From the NCBI RefSeq assembly GCF_002902575.1, contig NZ_PPRD01000002.1, positions 1 through 55,804 of the forward strand: a stretch of 55,804 nucleotides of DNA, read 5' to 3'. A program made the position numbers and the translations under genes. This DNA is from Staphylococcus croceilyticus. GTDB lineage: Bacteria; Bacillota; Bacilli; Staphylococcales; Staphylococcaceae. Below, in pieces: positions 40,784-53,960 of the stretch (its first letter is position 1; every line of letters starts with the position of its first letter). A model generated the notes under the pieces. It saw nothing but the letters and a program-made list of their open reading frames with translations. It had not been told where the DNA came from and ran no database searches.

Positions 40784-41103
40784 ATGTTTACTTTATTTTA
40801 AACTAAAAATATTAGAAAAATAAAATAAAAACAATTCGCATAAAAAATTAAAAGGGAGGGTAATATTTTAAAATAAGAAGATTTTAACACCTAAATATGG
40901 ACAAAAAATATTCCGATTATACTCTTTCGGAATAATTTTACAGATAATTTAAAATATTAGAGTTTTTCTCTTGCAATTTCATAAGCACAATAGTACTATT
41001 GCAAGTGTAAAGAGGTTAGATTTTGTCCCACGCGGGACACAAAAAGTCAAACCGGTTTTTTATACTATTGGTTACCTTTGATAAATAAAGGAGGAAGGTA
41101 GTA
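40784..41103. other. Regulatory region before gapR
   Basis: No gene is visible. It contains an inverted repeat TTGCAAT (40974-40980) / ATTGCAA (40998-41004), the hairpin TTCCGATTATACTCTTTCGGAA at about 40910-40931, the GapR-type operator at 41024-41039 and the palindrome AAACCGGTTT near 41049-41058. A TATACT at 41061-41066 may be a -10 element. Confidence 0.55.
41024..41039. promoter_or_regulatory. GapR/CggR operator
   Basis: TGTCCCACGCGGGACA is a palindrome built from the TGTCC and CGGGACA elements of the CggR operators known in Bacillus and staphylococci. It lies 65-80 bases before the gapR start codon. Confidence 0.8.
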
Positions 41104-42120
41104 GTGAAAGACTTGATTAAAATTCAACAAAAGCTGATACCTGATTTAATAGATAAAATGTATCGACGCTTTTCTATCTTAACTACTATCTCAAATAATC
41201 AGCCAGTAGGTAGACGAAGTTTAAGTGAGCATATGGATATTACAGAGCGTGTTTTAAGATCTGAAACAGATATGTTAAAAAAGCAAGATCTTATTCAAGT
41301 TAAATCAACAGGTATGGAGATTACAGACGAAGGTACTGAAGTTTTAAACCAACTCAATGATTACTTCAATGTTTATAGTGATGATAATCAACTCGCTGCT
41401 CAGATTAAAACGGCATATAACATCAAAGAAGTTCATGTCGTACCTGGAGACGCTGATAATCACGAGAATGTAAAAGCTGAAATGGGCCGACAAGCTGGCC
41501 AGTTATTGGAAAGTATATTGTATGAAGATGCAATTGTATCAGTAACAGGTGGATCTACAATGGCTAATGTTAGTCGAGCGATGCACTTATTACCATTCAA
41601 TGTTTTCTTTGTCCCAGCTCGAGGCGGTCTTGGTGAGAATGTTATTTATCAAGCCAACACAATTTCAGCAAGTATGGCTCAACAAACTGGTGGTTATTAC
41701 ACGACACTATATGTGCCTGATAATGTAAGTGAATCAACTTATAACACATTGTTGATGGAACCTCCTGTCGTACATACATTAGATAAAATCAAGCAAGCAA
41801 ATATAACAATTCACGGTATTGGTGATGCGCTGAAGATGGCGCATCGTAGACAATCGTCTGATGAGGTGATTGAAAGACTTCAACATCACCAAGCCGTTGC
41901 TGAAGCTTTCGGTTACTATTTTGACGCTCAAGGAAAGGTTGTTTATAAAGTAAAGACAATCGGTTTACAACTTGAGGATTTAGAAACGAAAGAATTTATA
42001 TTCGCTGTTGCCGGGGGTAAATCCAAAGGCGAAGCAATTAAAGCTTACCTAAGTATTGCTCCTAAAAACACGGTATTGATTACTGATGAAGCAGCAGCAA
42101 AAGTAATATTAAATAAGTAA
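41104..42120 (+). CDS. gapR: Central glycolytic genes regulator GapR (CggR)
   Basis: GapR represses the gapR-gapA-pgk-tpiA-gpmI-eno operon and releases DNA when it binds fructose-1,6-bisphosphate. The 338-residue SorC/DeoR-type protein has an N-terminal winged helix (about 20-75, with GRRSLSEHMDITERVLRSE) and a C-terminal sugar-phosphate domain (about 90-335) containing VTGGSTMANVSRAMH, ARGGLGENVIYQANTI, IHGIGDALKMAHRR and FAVAGGKSKGEAIKAYL. The start codon is GTG, seven bases after AGGAGGAAG. It lies directly downstream of its own operator, so it should be autoregulated. Confidence 0.95.
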   Translation: MKDLIKIQQKLIPDLIDKMYRRFSILTTISNNQPVGRRSLSEHMDITERVLRSETDMLKKQDLIQVKSTGMEITDEGTEVLNQLNDYFNVYSDDNQLAAQIKTAYNIKEVHVVPGDADNHENVKAEMGRQAGQLLESILYEDAIVSVTGGSTMANVSRAMHLLPFNVFFVPARGGLGENVIYQANTISASMAQQTGGYYTTLYVPDNVSESTYNTLLMEPPVVHTLDKIKQANITIHGIGDALKMAHRRQSSDEVIERLQHHQAVAEAFGYYFDAQGKVVYKVKTIGLQLEDLETKEFIFAVAGGKSKGEAIKAYLSIAPKNTVLITDEAAAKVILNK

Positions 42121-42121
42121 T

Positions 42122-43176
<1,055 letters not shown>

Positions 43177-43264
43177 TTTAGAAGCCTAGTTAAATTAAAC
43201 TTGTGCTCAGTACAACTGTCTTTTTAACAATACACTTGTACAAATTATAGAAATAAGTTAGCTT

Positions 43265-43306
43265 ATGAGTAAGCGGGGAGCACTAACGCTTCTCCGCTTA
43301 TTTTTA
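43265..43306 (+). terminator. Hairpin between gapA and pgk
   Basis: AAGCGGGGAG near 43271-43280 pairs with CTCCGCTT near 43291-43298, followed by ATTTTTAT. It could partly terminate or protect the 3' end of gapA messages inside the operon. Confidence 0.7.
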
Positions 43307-43339
43307 TATCAATAATTCCTATTAGAGGAGGAAATTATA

Positions 43340-44530
43340 ATGGCAAAAAAAATTGTTTCTGATTTAGATTTAAAAGGAAAAGTTGTTCTTGAACGTGCTG
43401 ATTTTAATGTACCTTTAAAAGACGGTAAAATCACTAACGATAACCGCATTGTTCAAGCATTACCTACAATTAAGTACATCATTGAACAAGGTGGTAAATT
43501 AGTATTATTTTCTCACTTAGGAAAAGTAAAAGAAGAAAGTGATAAAGAAGGTTTAACTTTAAAACCTGTTGCAGATGCATTATCTGAAAAATTAGGGAAA
43601 GAAGTCACTTTCGTACCTGAAACTCGTGGTGAAAAATTAGAATCTGCTATTAAAAACTTAAATGAAGGCGATGTATTATTAGTTGAAAATACTCGTTTCG
43701 AAGATTTAGATGGCAAAAAAGAATCTAAAAATGATCCTGAATTAGGTAAATATTGGGCTTCATTAGGCGATGTATTTGTAAATGATGCATTCGGTACAGC
43801 TCACCGTGAACACGCATCAAACGTAGGTATTTCTACACATTTAGAAACTGCTGCTGGATACTTAATGGAAAAAGAAATTAAATTTATCGGTGGCGTAGTT
43901 AATGACCCACATAAACCAGTAGTTGCTATCTTAGGTGGCGCTAAAGTTTCTGATAAAATTGGCGTAATTAAAAACTTAGTGAATATCGCTGATAAAATCC
44001 TTATCGGTGGCGGTATGGCGTATACTTTCTTAAAAGCTCAAGGTAAAGAAATTGGTTTATCTTTATTAGAAGAAGATAAAATTGATTTCGCTAAAGAGTT
44101 ATTAGAAAATAACGGCGATCAAATCGTTTTACCTGTAGATGCTAAAGTAGCTAAAGAATTCTCTAACGACGCTAAGATTACTGAAGTATCTAGTGATGAA
44201 ATTCCTGCAGACCAAGAAGCAATGGATATTGGTCCTAAAACAGTTGAATTATTCGCTAAAGAATTAGAAGGCGCTCACACAGTAGTATGGAATGGACCAA
44301 TGGGTGTATTCGAATTCAGTAACTTCGCTCAAGGTACAATCGGCGTATGTAAAGCAATTGCTAACTTAAAAGACGCTACTACTATTATTGGTGGTGGTGA
44401 CTCAGCAGCTGCAGCAATTTCATTAGGCTTTGAAGATGACTTCACTCACATCTCTACTGGTGGCGGTGCGTCATTAGAATACCTTGAAGGTAAAGAATTA
44501 CCTGGTATTAAAGCAATTAATGATAAATAA
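43340..44530 (+). CDS. pgk: Phosphoglycerate kinase
   Basis: Pgk transfers phosphate from 1,3-bisphosphoglycerate to ADP, the first ATP-making step of glycolysis. The 396-residue monomer has the N-terminal substrate domain with [16 protein letters not shown] (about 14-29), ENTRF near 116 and [13 protein letters not shown] (about 148-160), and the C-terminal nucleotide domain with [12 protein letters not shown] (about 198-209), [10 protein letters not shown] and [11 protein letters not shown]. The ATG follows AGAGGAGG. It is the third gene of the GapR operon. Confidence 0.98.
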   Translation: MAKKIVSDLDLKGKVVLERADFNVPLKDGKITNDNRIVQALPTIKYIIEQGGKLVLFSHLGKVKEESDKEGLTLKPVADALSEKLGKEVTFVPETRGEKLESAIKNLNEGDVLLVENTRFEDLDGKKESKNDPELGKYWASLGDVFVNDAFGTAHREHASNVGISTHLETAAGYLMEKEIKFIGGVVNDPHKPVVAILGGAKVSDKIGVIKNLVNIADKILIGGGMAYTFLKAQGKEIGLSLLEEDKIDFAKELLENNGDQIVLPVDAKVAKEFSNDAKITEVSSDEIPADQEAMDIGPKTVELFAKELEGAHTVVWNGPMGVFEFSNFAQGTIGVCKAIANLKDATTIIGGGDSAAAAISLGFEDDFTHISTGGGASLEYLEGKELPGIKAINDK

Positions 44531-44647
44531 TTAAACCTTTGAAAATGAATAACGTTTTTGTCTTTATTTTCACGGGAAAAAGCATTATAGCTAAGATGTT
44601 TAGCGAAAATAAATATTCAAAAAAACAATTAATATATAGGAGTGTAA

Positions 44648-45412
<765 letters not shown>

Positions 45413-45413
45413 T

Positions 45414-46931
45414 ATGGCTAAACAACCAACAGCATTAATCATTTTAGATGGTTTTGCTAACCGAGAAAGTGAACATGGTAACGCTGTAAAACAAGCGCAT
45501 AAACCTAACTTTGATCGCTATTACAGCAAATACCCAACAACTCAAATTGAAGCAAGTGGTTTAGACGTAGGTCTACCTGAAGGCCAAATGGGTAACTCTG
45601 AAGTTGGTCACATGAACATTGGTGCAGGACGTATTGTTTATCAAAGTTTAACTCGTATTAACAAATCAATTGAAGATGGCGAGTTTTACGAGAATGAAGT
45701 TTTAAGCAAAGCTGCACAACATGTTAAAGACCATGATTCAGCATTACACATATTTGGTTTATTATCAGACGGTGGTGTGCACAGTCATTATAAACATTTA
45801 TTTGCATTATTAGAACTTGCTAAACAAAAAGGTTTAGATAAAGTTTACGTACATGCATTCTTAGATGGCCGTGACGTAGATCAAAAATCTGCACTTAAAT
45901 ATATCGAAGAAACTGAAGCTAAGTTTAAAGAATTAAGCTTAGGTCAATTCGCTTCAATCTCAGGTCGTTATTATGCAATGGACCGTGACAAACGTTGGGA
46001 CCGCGAAGAAAAAGCATACAATGCTATTCGTAATTTCGATGGACCAACTTATGCTTCAGCTAAAGAAGGTGTGGAAGCAAACTACGCTAATGATTTAACA
46101 GACGAATTTGTTGAACCATTTATCGTTGAAGGCCAAAATAATGGCGTAAATGAAGGGGATACAGTTATCTTCTTTAACTTCCGTCCTGACAGAGCAGCAC
46201 AATTATCAGAAATATTTACTAATAAAGCATTTGATGGCTTTAAAGTAGAACAAGTGAAAGACTTATTCTATGCTACATTCACTAAATACAATGATAATGT
46301 AGATGCAGAAGTTGTCTTTGAAAAAGTTGACTTAACTAACACAATTGGTGAAGTTGCTCAAAATAACAACTTAACTCAATTACGTATCGCAGAAACTGAG
46401 AAATATCCTCATGTTACTTATTTCATGAGCGGTGGACGTAATGAAGAGTTCGAAGGTGAACGTCGTCGTTTAATTGATTCACCTAAAGTAGCAACGTATG
46501 ACTTAAAACCAGAAATGAGTGCATATGAAGTTAAAGATGCATTACTTGAAGAGTTAGACAAAGGTGACTTAGATTTAATTATCTTAAACTTTGCTAACCC
46601 TGATATGGTGGGTCATAGTGGTATGTTAGAACCAACAATTAAAGCTATTGAAGCGGTAGACGAATGTTTAGGTGAAGTCGTTGACAAAATCTTAGACATG
46701 GATGGCTATGCAATCATCACTGCTGACCACGGTAACTCTGATCAAGTGTTAACTGATGATGATCAACCAATGACTACGCATACTACAAACCCAGTTCCAG
46801 TTATTGTAACTAAAGAAGGCGTTACATTGCGTGAAACTGGTCGTCTAGGGGACTTAGCGCCAACATTACTTGACTTATTAAATGTTGAGCAACCATCAGA
46901 TATGACTGGAGAGTCATTAATTAAACACTAA
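45414..46931 (+). CDS. gpmI: Phosphoglycerate mutase, cofactor-independent
   Basis: GpmI interconverts 3- and 2-phosphoglycerate using two Mn ions and a phosphoserine intermediate. I start it at ATG 45414, which gives [17 protein letters not shown], with the metal aspartate in LDGF; the upstream reading runs into tpiA. The 505-residue enzyme has the catalytic serine in [15 protein letters not shown] (about 61-75), then [18 protein letters not shown], the RPDRA motif and C-terminal metal ligands in [12 protein letters not shown] and ADHGNSD. Cofactor-independent mutase is usual in this operon. Confidence 0.98.
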   Translation: MAKQPTALIILDGFANRESEHGNAVKQAHKPNFDRYYSKYPTTQIEASGLDVGLPEGQMGNSEVGHMNIGAGRIVYQSLTRINKSIEDGEFYENEVLSKAAQHVKDHDSALHIFGLLSDGGVHSHYKHLFALLELAKQKGLDKVYVHAFLDGRDVDQKSALKYIEETEAKFKELSLGQFASISGRYYAMDRDKRWDREEKAYNAIRNFDGPTYASAKEGVEANYANDLTDEFVEPFIVEGQNNGVNEGDTVIFFNFRPDRAAQLSEIFTNKAFDGFKVEQVKDLFYATFTKYNDNVDAEVVFEKVDLTNTIGEVAQNNNLTQLRIAETEKYPHVTYFMSGGRNEEFEGERRRLIDSPKVATYDLKPEMSAYEVKDALLEELDKGDLDLIILNFANPDMVGHSGMLEPTIKAIEAVDECLGEVVDKILDMDGYAIITADHGNSDQVLTDDDQPMTTHTTNPVPVIVTKEGVTLRETGRLGDLAPTLLDLLNVEQPSDMTGESLIKH

Positions 46932-46961
46932 TCTCACTAACAATAGTGAATGAGGACTTTT

Positions 46962-46998
46962 TCAATATAGGTAGTGAAGCACAACATACCTATATTGA
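46962..46998 (+). promoter_or_regulatory. Perfect 12-base stem-loop between gpmI and eno
   Basis: TCAATATAGGTA (46962-46973) pairs perfectly with TACCTATATTGA (46987-46998) around a 13-base loop. No T-run follows, so it is more likely an mRNA stabiliser, processing site or protein-binding site than a terminator. Confidence 0.7.
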
Positions 46999-47072
46999 GC
47001 AGTTCTTAAAATAGTACAAATATTTTATTAAAATTTAAAATCAAGCTATAATAATTATAGAATCTAAATTAA

Positions 47073-48392
<1,320 letters not shown>

Positions 48393-48439
48393 GATAACGC
48401 TGATTAAACTTCAGTTTTCAAAAGAATAGAGTTCACGCA

Positions 48440-48487
48440 AATGAATATCGCCTGTCACAGAGTTGAGACTGTGGCAGGCTTTTTTAG
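48440..48487 (+). terminator. Terminator of the glycolytic operon
   Basis: GCCTGTCACAG near 48450-48460 pairs with CTGTGGCAGGC near 48469-48479, followed by TTTTTTAG. A 71-residue open frame starting inside this hairpin has no ribosome site and is not a gene. Confidence 0.88.
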
Positions 48488-48688
48488 TTTTATTTTTTGG
48501 AAATGGAGGCCATACATCCCACATAACCTCATTTTCAGAAAGAGCAAATACCACACCATGAAGCTACCAATACCCCGCTTGAATTGCGACAGCTATGTGA
48601 ACAAACTACCACCACAACATCCCCTATATTTAACTTACATAAGCAAACTGATATAATAGGCGTGTATTGAAAAGAAGGAGAGTCAAAC

Positions 48689-49159
48689 ATGGAGAATCAA
48701 TCCCCACAGTCTAGTAAACGAGAACGCAATGCGGGTAAATTAATCGGTTACAGTTCTTTAATATTTAGTATATTGTTAATTATTCATAACTTTGTAGCAT
48801 TGGATACGCAAACGGCTAAGGAGCTATTAACACAAGCAGGCCAAAAAGTGAATGACAGCACTGTCGCAAACATTCTAAACAGCTTTAGATATACAGGAAT
48901 TATGTATATCTTAGCGTATTTAGCAGGTGTGATTGCGTTATGGAATCGTCATAAATATTTATGGTGGTTTATGTTTGCAGTATATGTGTCTAACGTATTG
49001 TTTACACTGGTCAACTTAGCGATGGTTATTAACGCAATTATTACTATTAAATCAGCATTATTCATTGCACCTATCATAATTGTCATTATAGGGTCAATTG
49101 TATTAGCAATATATATGTTAGTCATTTCAATCATGCGTAAGAGCACGTTCAATCGTTAG
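48689..49159 (+). CDS. Four-helix membrane protein of unknown function
   Basis: This 156-residue protein has a short charged N-terminus and four hydrophobic segments at about 18-38, 69-88, 92-118 and 122-146. No motif of a known transporter or enzyme is visible. AAGGAGAG precedes the ATG. I recall an equivalent conserved membrane protein between eno and secG in S. aureus. It may form a transcript with secG, 67 bases downstream, but each probably has its own signals. Confidence 0.8.
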   Translation: MENQSPQSSKRERNAGKLIGYSSLIFSILLIIHNFVALDTQTAKELLTQAGQKVNDSTVANILNSFRYTGIMYILAYLAGVIALWNRHKYLWWFMFAVYVSNVLFTLVNLAMVINAIITIKSALFIAPIIIVIIGSIVLAIYMLVISIMRKSTFNR

Positions 49160-49226
49160 ACATTGATAAGCAAGTATTGAGTATGATATAATTCTGAACG
49201 TATATAATGAACGGAGGACAATTTTC

Positions 49227-49460
49227 ATGCATACACTTTTTATAGTACTATTAATAATCGATTGTATTGCATTAATCACTGTTGTATTACTCCAAGAAGG
49301 TAAAAGTAATGGACTTTCAGGTGCTATTAGTGGTGGCGCAGAACAGTTATTTGGTAAGCAAAAACAACGTGGCGTCGATTTATTCTTGCATAGATTAACA
49401 ATTATTTTAGCAGTCATTTTCTTCTTATTAATGATTGGCATAAGCTATTTTGGTTTATAA
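49227..49460 (+). CDS. secG: Protein translocase subunit SecG
   Basis: SecG is the small non-essential subunit that aids SecYE-SecA translocation. The 77-residue protein has two membrane helices (about 1-20 and 55-76) joined by a loop with the conserved [20 protein letters not shown] (about 21-41). The ATG follows GGAGGAC. It is followed by a terminator, then est and rnr, the order known in staphylococci and bacilli (secG-est-rnr-smpB-ssrA). Confidence 0.96.
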   Translation: MHTLFIVLLIIDCIALITVVLLQEGKSNGLSGAISGGAEQLFGKQKQRGVDLFLHRLTIILAVIFFLLMIGISYFGL

Positions 49461-49461
49461 G

Positions 49462-49494
49462 GTCCGACGATATAAATGTCGGGCTTTTTTATTT
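49462..49494 (+). terminator. Terminator after secG
   Basis: GTCCGACGATATAAATGTCGGGC folds as a short hairpin (about 49462-49484) and is followed by six T. Confidence 0.82.
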
Positions 49495-49688
49495 ATAATT
49501 AAGTCGTGATAACGTCTTATAAACAAAGTAATGGTTTAAAGCCCATACAACATGTATAATTTCAGTGGAATGCGGGAATAATATATACTGTTTATAAAGG
49601 TAAATGTCTTTAAAGGAAGTAAGAAGACATCACTACAGGGAGTACTTAAAAAAGTAACATAGACAATTAGATGGAGAGGGATTATTCA

Positions 49689-50429
49689 ATGCAAATTAAG
49701 TTACCACAACCGTTCTTTTTTGAAGAAGGGAAACGTGCTGTCTTACTATTACATGGTTTCACAGGTAATTCATCAGATGTAAGACAATTAGGGCGTTTCT
49801 TACAGAAAAAAGGGTATACATCATACGCCCCACAATATGAAGGACATGCAGCACCACCAGAAGAAATTTTAAAATCTAGTCCTCATGTATGGTTTAAAGA
49901 TGTACTTGATGGTTACGACTATCTAGTAGATCAAGGGTATGAAGAAATTGCAGTAGCAGGTTTATCATTAGGTGGTGTGTTTGCATTAAAAATAAGCTTA
50001 AATCGACCTGTTAAGGGCATTATAACTATGTGTGCGCCTGCAGAAGTTAAAACGGAAGGTTCTATTTATGAAGGCTTCTTAGAGTATGCACGTAATTTTA
50101 AAAAATATGAAGGTAAGGATCAAGCGACGATTGATAAAGAAATGGAAGATTTCCGTCCTACTGAAACATTAAAAGAATTAAGTGAAACACTAGGCAATGT
50201 TAGAAATGAAATCGATGAAGTTTTAGATCCTATCTTAGTCGTCCAAGCTGAAAAGGACCAAATGATTGATCCTCAATCAGCTAATTATATATATGAGAAT
50301 GTCGACTCAGATGAAAAACACATTAAATGGTATGCAAATTCAGGTCATGTCATCACAATCGACAAAGAGAAAGAACAAGTATTCGAAGACGTTTATGAGT
50401 TCTTAGAATCGTTAGATTGGTCTGAATAA
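49689..50429 (+). CDS. est: Carboxylesterase (Est30-like)
   Basis: An alpha/beta hydrolase of 246 residues that cleaves short-chain esters or acylglycerols in the cytosol. The start is ATG 49689 after GGAGAGGGA. The triad is Ser93 in GLSLGG, Asp190 in VQAEKDQMID and His220 in NSGHVITID, with the oxyanion LLHGFTGNSSD (20-30); this matches the arrangement and length of Geobacillus Est30. The physiological substrate is unknown. Its conserved place between secG and rnr implies cotranscription with rnr, which begins 42 bases later. Confidence 0.93.
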   Translation: MQIKLPQPFFFEEGKRAVLLLHGFTGNSSDVRQLGRFLQKKGYTSYAPQYEGHAAPPEEILKSSPHVWFKDVLDGYDYLVDQGYEEIAVAGLSLGGVFALKISLNRPVKGIITMCAPAEVKTEGSIYEGFLEYARNFKKYEGKDQATIDKEMEDFRPTETLKELSETLGNVRNEIDEVLDPILVVQAEKDQMIDPQSANYIYENVDSDEKHIKWYANSGHVITIDKEKEQVFEDVYEFLESLDWSE

Positions 50430-50471
50430 TAAAATAAATAATAAGAAATGAAAGAAGAAAGGAGGGGCATG

Positions 50472-52850
50472 ATGAATTTAAAGCAATCCATTGAAGAAAT
50501 CGTAAAACAACCGGATTATGAACCTATGTCGGTGTCTGATTTTCAAGATGCTTTAGGTCTTAATAGTGCCGACTCATTTAGAGATTTAATAAAGGTGCTA
50601 GTAGAACTCGAACAGGCAGGTTTAGTAGAAAGAACTAAAACAGATAGATATCAACGTAAACAATCTAAAAAAGCAACAAGTTCTAAACTAATTAAAGGAA
50701 CATTAAGTCAAAATAAAAAAGGATTTGCTTTCCTACGTCCAGAAGATGAGGATATGGAAGATATTTTTATTCCGCCAACAAAAATTAATCGTGCATTAGA
50801 TGGTGATACGGTTATTGTTGAAATTCAAAAATCTAAAGGTGAACACAAAGGTAAAATTGAAGGGGAAGTTAAATCTATTGAGAAACATTCAGTCACACAA
50901 GTAGTAGGTACTTATAGTGAGGCTAAACACTTTGGATTTGTTATTCCTGATGACAAGCGTATTATGCAAGACATTTTCATTCCGAAAGGTCAAAGCTTAG
51001 GTGCTGTAGACGGCCATAAAGTGCTTGTCCAAATTACTAAGTATGCAGATGGTACGGATAATCCAGAAGGTCATGTGTCTGCGATTTTAGGCCATAAAAA
51101 TGATCCAGGTGTAGATATATTATCTATTATCTATCAACATGGTATTGAAATTGAATTTCCAGATAATGTCTTGAAAGAAGCTGAATCTGTACCAGAGGAA
51201 ATCAAGCCTGAGGAAATTAAAGGGCGTACGGATTTACGAGATGAATTAACGATTACGATTGATGGCGCAGATGCAAAAGACTTGGATGACGCTATCAGTG
51301 TGAAAAAATTATCGAACGGCCATACTGAATTAACGGTAAGTATCGCCGATGTAAGCTATTACGTTAAAGAAGATTCAGCTTTAGACAAAGAAGCATATGA
51401 TAGAGCGACAAGTGTTTATTTAGTAGACCGCGTTATTCCAATGATTCCACATCGTCTAAGTAATGGTATCTGTTCATTAAATCCAGAAGTAGACCGTTTA
51501 ACATTAAGCTGTCGTATGGAAATTAATGAACGTGGTGAAGTGGTCAATCATGAAATCTTTGATAGTGTGATTCATTCTAATTATAGAATGACATATGATG
51601 CAGTTAATCAAATTATCACTGATAAAAATCCAGAAGTTCGTAAGCAATATCAAGAGATTACACCTATGCTTGATTTGGCTCAAGAATTATCAAATCGTCT
51701 AATTCAAATGCGTAAACGTCGTGGTGAAATCGACTTTGATATCAGTGAAGCTAAAGTATTAGTTAATAATGAAGGTTTACCAACTGATGTAGTATTACGT
51801 GAACGCGGTGAAGGTGAACGTCTGATCGAGTCATTCATGTTAGCTGCCAATGAAACAGTAGCCGAGCATTTTAATAAATTAGAGGTACCATTCATCTATC
51901 GTGTGCATGAACAACCGAAATCAGATCGCTTACGTCAGTTCTTTGACTTTATTACAAACTTTGGCATTATGGTCAAAGGTACTGGAGAAGATATCCATCC
52001 TTCAACATTACAATCTATTCAAGAAGAAGTTGAAGGCCGTTCAGAACAAATGGTTATCTCTACAATGATGCTACGTTCAATGCAACAAGCACATTATGAT
52101 GATACTAACTTAGGACACTTCGGTTTATCAGCAGAGTATTATACGCACTTTACGTCTCCAATTAGACGTTATCCTGACTTAACAGTACACCGTTTAATTC
52201 GAAAATATCTCATTGATAAAGCAATGGATAATAAAGAATTACACAAATGGGAAGACAAATTGCCTGAATTAGCAGAACATACGTCACAACGTGAACGTCG
52301 TGCTATCGAAGCAGAACGTGATACAGATGAATTGAAAAAAGCTGAATATATGATTCAACATATCGGTGATGAATTTGAAGGTATCGTAAGTTCTGTAGCA
52401 AACTTCGGTATGTTTATCGAGTTACCTAATACAATTGAAGGTATGGTTCATATCTCTAATATGACAGATGATTACTATAACTTTGATGAGCGTCAAATGG
52501 CTTTAATTGGTGAACGCCAAGCTAAAGTATTCCGTATTGGTGATGAAGTTAAAGTTAAAGTAACACACGTTGATGTTGATGAGCGTATGATCGACTTCCA
52601 AATTGTAGGTATGCCTTTACCTAAAAATGATAGAAGCCAACGTCCAGCAAGAGGTAAAACAATCCAAGCTAAAACGCGTGGCAAATCTTTAGATAAATCT
52701 AAAGATGATAGTAATAAAGGTAAAAAGAAAAAACGTAAACAACGTAAAGGTAAAAACCAACGTAACCGTGATAAACAAGGCAAAACCAATCACAAACCAT
52801 TTTATAAAGATAAAAGTGTGAAGAAAAAATCACGCCGTAAGAAAAAATAA
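50472..52850 (+). CDS. rnr: Ribonuclease R
   Basis: RNase R is a processive 3' to 5' exoribonuclease that degrades structured RNA and takes part in tmRNA-linked quality control. The start follows GGAGGGGC; ATG occurs at 50469 and 50472. The roughly 792 residues show an N-terminal winged-helix domain, two cold-shock domains (KGFAFLRPEDEDMEDIFIP and HFGFVIPDDKRIMQDIFIP), the RNB catalytic domain with ITIDGADAKDLDDAISV metal aspartates and HFTSPIRRYPDLTVHRLI, an S1 domain (FEGIVSSVANFGMFIELP) and a lysine-rich tail (about 720-792) that can bind RNA. smpB begins 24 bases downstream, tying it to trans-translation. Confidence 0.97.
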   Translation: MNLKQSIEEIVKQPDYEPMSVSDFQDALGLNSADSFRDLIKVLVELEQAGLVERTKTDRYQRKQSKKATSSKLIKGTLSQNKKGFAFLRPEDEDMEDIFIPPTKINRALDGDTVIVEIQKSKGEHKGKIEGEVKSIEKHSVTQVVGTYSEAKHFGFVIPDDKRIMQDIFIPKGQSLGAVDGHKVLVQITKYADGTDNPEGHVSAILGHKNDPGVDILSIIYQHGIEIEFPDNVLKEAESVPEEIKPEEIKGRTDLRDELTITIDGADAKDLDDAISVKKLSNGHTELTVSIADVSYYVKEDSALDKEAYDRATSVYLVDRVIPMIPHRLSNGICSLNPEVDRLTLSCRMEINERGEVVNHEIFDSVIHSNYRMTYDAVNQIITDKNPEVRKQYQEITPMLDLAQELSNRLIQMRKRRGEIDFDISEAKVLVNNEGLPTDVVLRERGEGERLIESFMLAANETVAEHFNKLEVPFIYRVHEQPKSDRLRQFFDFITNFGIMVKGTGEDIHPSTLQSIQEEVEGRSEQMVISTMMLRSMQQAHYDDTNLGHFGLSAEYYTHFTSPIRRYPDLTVHRLIRKYLIDKAMDNKELHKWEDKLPELAEHTSQRERRAIEAERDTDELKKAEYMIQHIGDEFEGIVSSVANFGMFIELPNTIEGMVHISNMTDDYYNFDERQMALIGERQAKVFRIGDEVKVKVTHVDVDERMIDFQIVGMPLPKNDRSQRPARGKTIQAKTRGKSLDKSKDDSNKGKKKKRKQRKGKNQRNRDKQGKTNHKPFYKDKSVKKKSRRKKK

Positions 52851-52874
52851 TCAGCAAAGAGGTGACAAGTAGTT

Positions 52875-53345
52875 ATGGCTAAGAAGAAAAAGAAATCACC
52901 AGGCACATTGGCTGAGAACCGTAAAGCAAGACATGATTACAACATTGAAGATACGATTGAAGCGGGTATCGAATTAAAAGGTACTGAAATTAAGTCTATC
53001 CGTCGTGGTAGTGCCAACTTGAAAGATAGTTACGCCCAAGTTAAACGTGGCGAAATGTTCGTCAATAACATGCATATTGCGCCATATGAAGAGGGTAACC
53101 GTTTCAATCATGACCCTTTGCGTTCTAGAAAATTATTACTCCATAAACGTGAAATTATTAAACTAGGTGAGCGCACTAGAGAAATTGGTTATTCAATCAT
53201 TCCATTGAAGCTATATTTAAAACATGGTCAATGTAAAGTATTGTTAGGAGTAGCACGCGGTAAGAAACTTCACGATAAACGTCAAGCTTTAAAAGACAAA
53301 GCAATGAAGCGTGATGTAGATCGTGCAATTAAAGCCCGTTATTAA
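52875..53345 (+). CDS. smpB: SsrA-binding protein SmpB
   Basis: SmpB binds tmRNA and delivers it to stalled ribosomes in trans-translation. The 156-residue protein has a lysine-rich start, the oligonucleotide-binding barrel with [28 protein letters not shown] split across residues 14-41, [17 protein letters not shown] (about 72-88), and the C-terminal [23 protein letters not shown] tail that enters the empty mRNA channel. The ATG follows GAGGTGACAAGT. It is followed immediately by its RNA partner ssrA. Confidence 0.97.
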   Translation: MAKKKKKSPGTLAENRKARHDYNIEDTIEAGIELKGTEIKSIRRGSANLKDSYAQVKRGEMFVNNMHIAPYEEGNRFNHDPLRSRKLLLHKREIIKLGERTREIGYSIIPLKLYLKHGQCKVLLGVARGKKLHDKRQALKDKAMKRDVDRAIKARY

Positions 53346-53375
53346 GCACAATTGTTGCTTAATCGGGCCTCCTTT
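53334..53375 (+). terminator. Terminator overlapping the end of smpB
   Basis: GCCCG (53334-53338) and ATTAAGCA (53341-53348) pair with TGCTTAAT (53356-53363) and CGGGC (53364-53368); the stem includes the smpB stop codon, and CCTCCTTT follows. Confidence 0.75.
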
Positions 53376-53454
53376 GATATGATAGTGAAAGTTGTTATTT
53401 AGAGTTGAAGTCAGTTAAATAATTATGATTTATTAGTTTTCTTAATAGCATTTA

Positions 53455-53813
53455 GGGGGCGTTCTTGGATTCGACAGGGGTCCCCCGAGCTCATTAAGCG
53501 TGTCGGAGGGTTGTCTCCGTCATCAACACATTCGGTTAAATATAACTGACAAATCAAACAATAATTTCGCAGTAGCTGCGTAATAGCACTCTGCATCGCC
53601 TAACAGCATTTCCTACGTGCTGTTAACGCGATTCAACCCTAGTAGGATATGCTAAACACTGCCGTTTGAAGTCTGTTTAGATGAAAATCAATCAAACTAG
53701 CATAATACTGGTTGTCTGTTGCTTACTATTATGCGAAATTTATCAATAGACTACACACGTAGAAAGATGTGTATCAGGACCTCTGGACGCGGGTTCAAAT
53801 CCCGCCGCCTCCA
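53455..53813 (+). ncRNA. ssrA: Transfer-messenger RNA (tmRNA)
   Basis: tmRNA rescues stalled ribosomes by acting as tRNA-Ala and short mRNA. The 5' GGGGGCG pairs with 3' CGCCTCC (53806-53812), discriminator A at 53813; the T-arm is GCGGGTTCAAATCCCGC. The tag reading frame runs from GAC 53548 to TAA 53581-53583 and encodes DKSNNNFAVAA, a degradation tag ending in the usual Ala-Ala. CCA is not encoded. Pseudoknot-forming segments lie between. The 3' end is a frequent attachment site for integrating elements; foreign-looking genes follow. Confidence 0.97.
53548..53583 (+). other. tmRNA tag peptide reading frame
   Basis: GAC-AAA-TCA-AAC-AAT-AAT-TTC and four further codons encode the 11-residue tag DKSNNNFAVAA, ended by TAA. 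The first codon is Asp, where the S. aureus tag, as I recall, has Gly. Confidence 0.93.
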
Positions 53814-53960
53814 TACATAAAGCCTTATATATAAAGGTTTAAATTGAGTAAGTGTCTATTTTGTGTCTAGGAAGTAATCCTCTGACATATCATTGACCTT
53901 GCTCTTTTTTTGTACTTTTTTAAAGTTATATATTCAAATTTGAATTTTTGGGAGGTTATC

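Noticed and set aside
48441..48656. Plus-strand frame of 71 residues after eno
   Set aside because: It begins inside the terminator hairpin of the glycolytic operon and lacks a ribosome site.
49127..49441. Minus-strand frame of 104 residues across secG
   Set aside because: Antisense to secG and the preceding membrane gene; no ribosome site.
53814..53960. Second copy of the ssrA 3' end as an attachment site
   Set aside because: I looked for TTCAAATCCCGCC and its neighbours downstream of ssrA within the window and saw none, so no direct repeat can be claimed.
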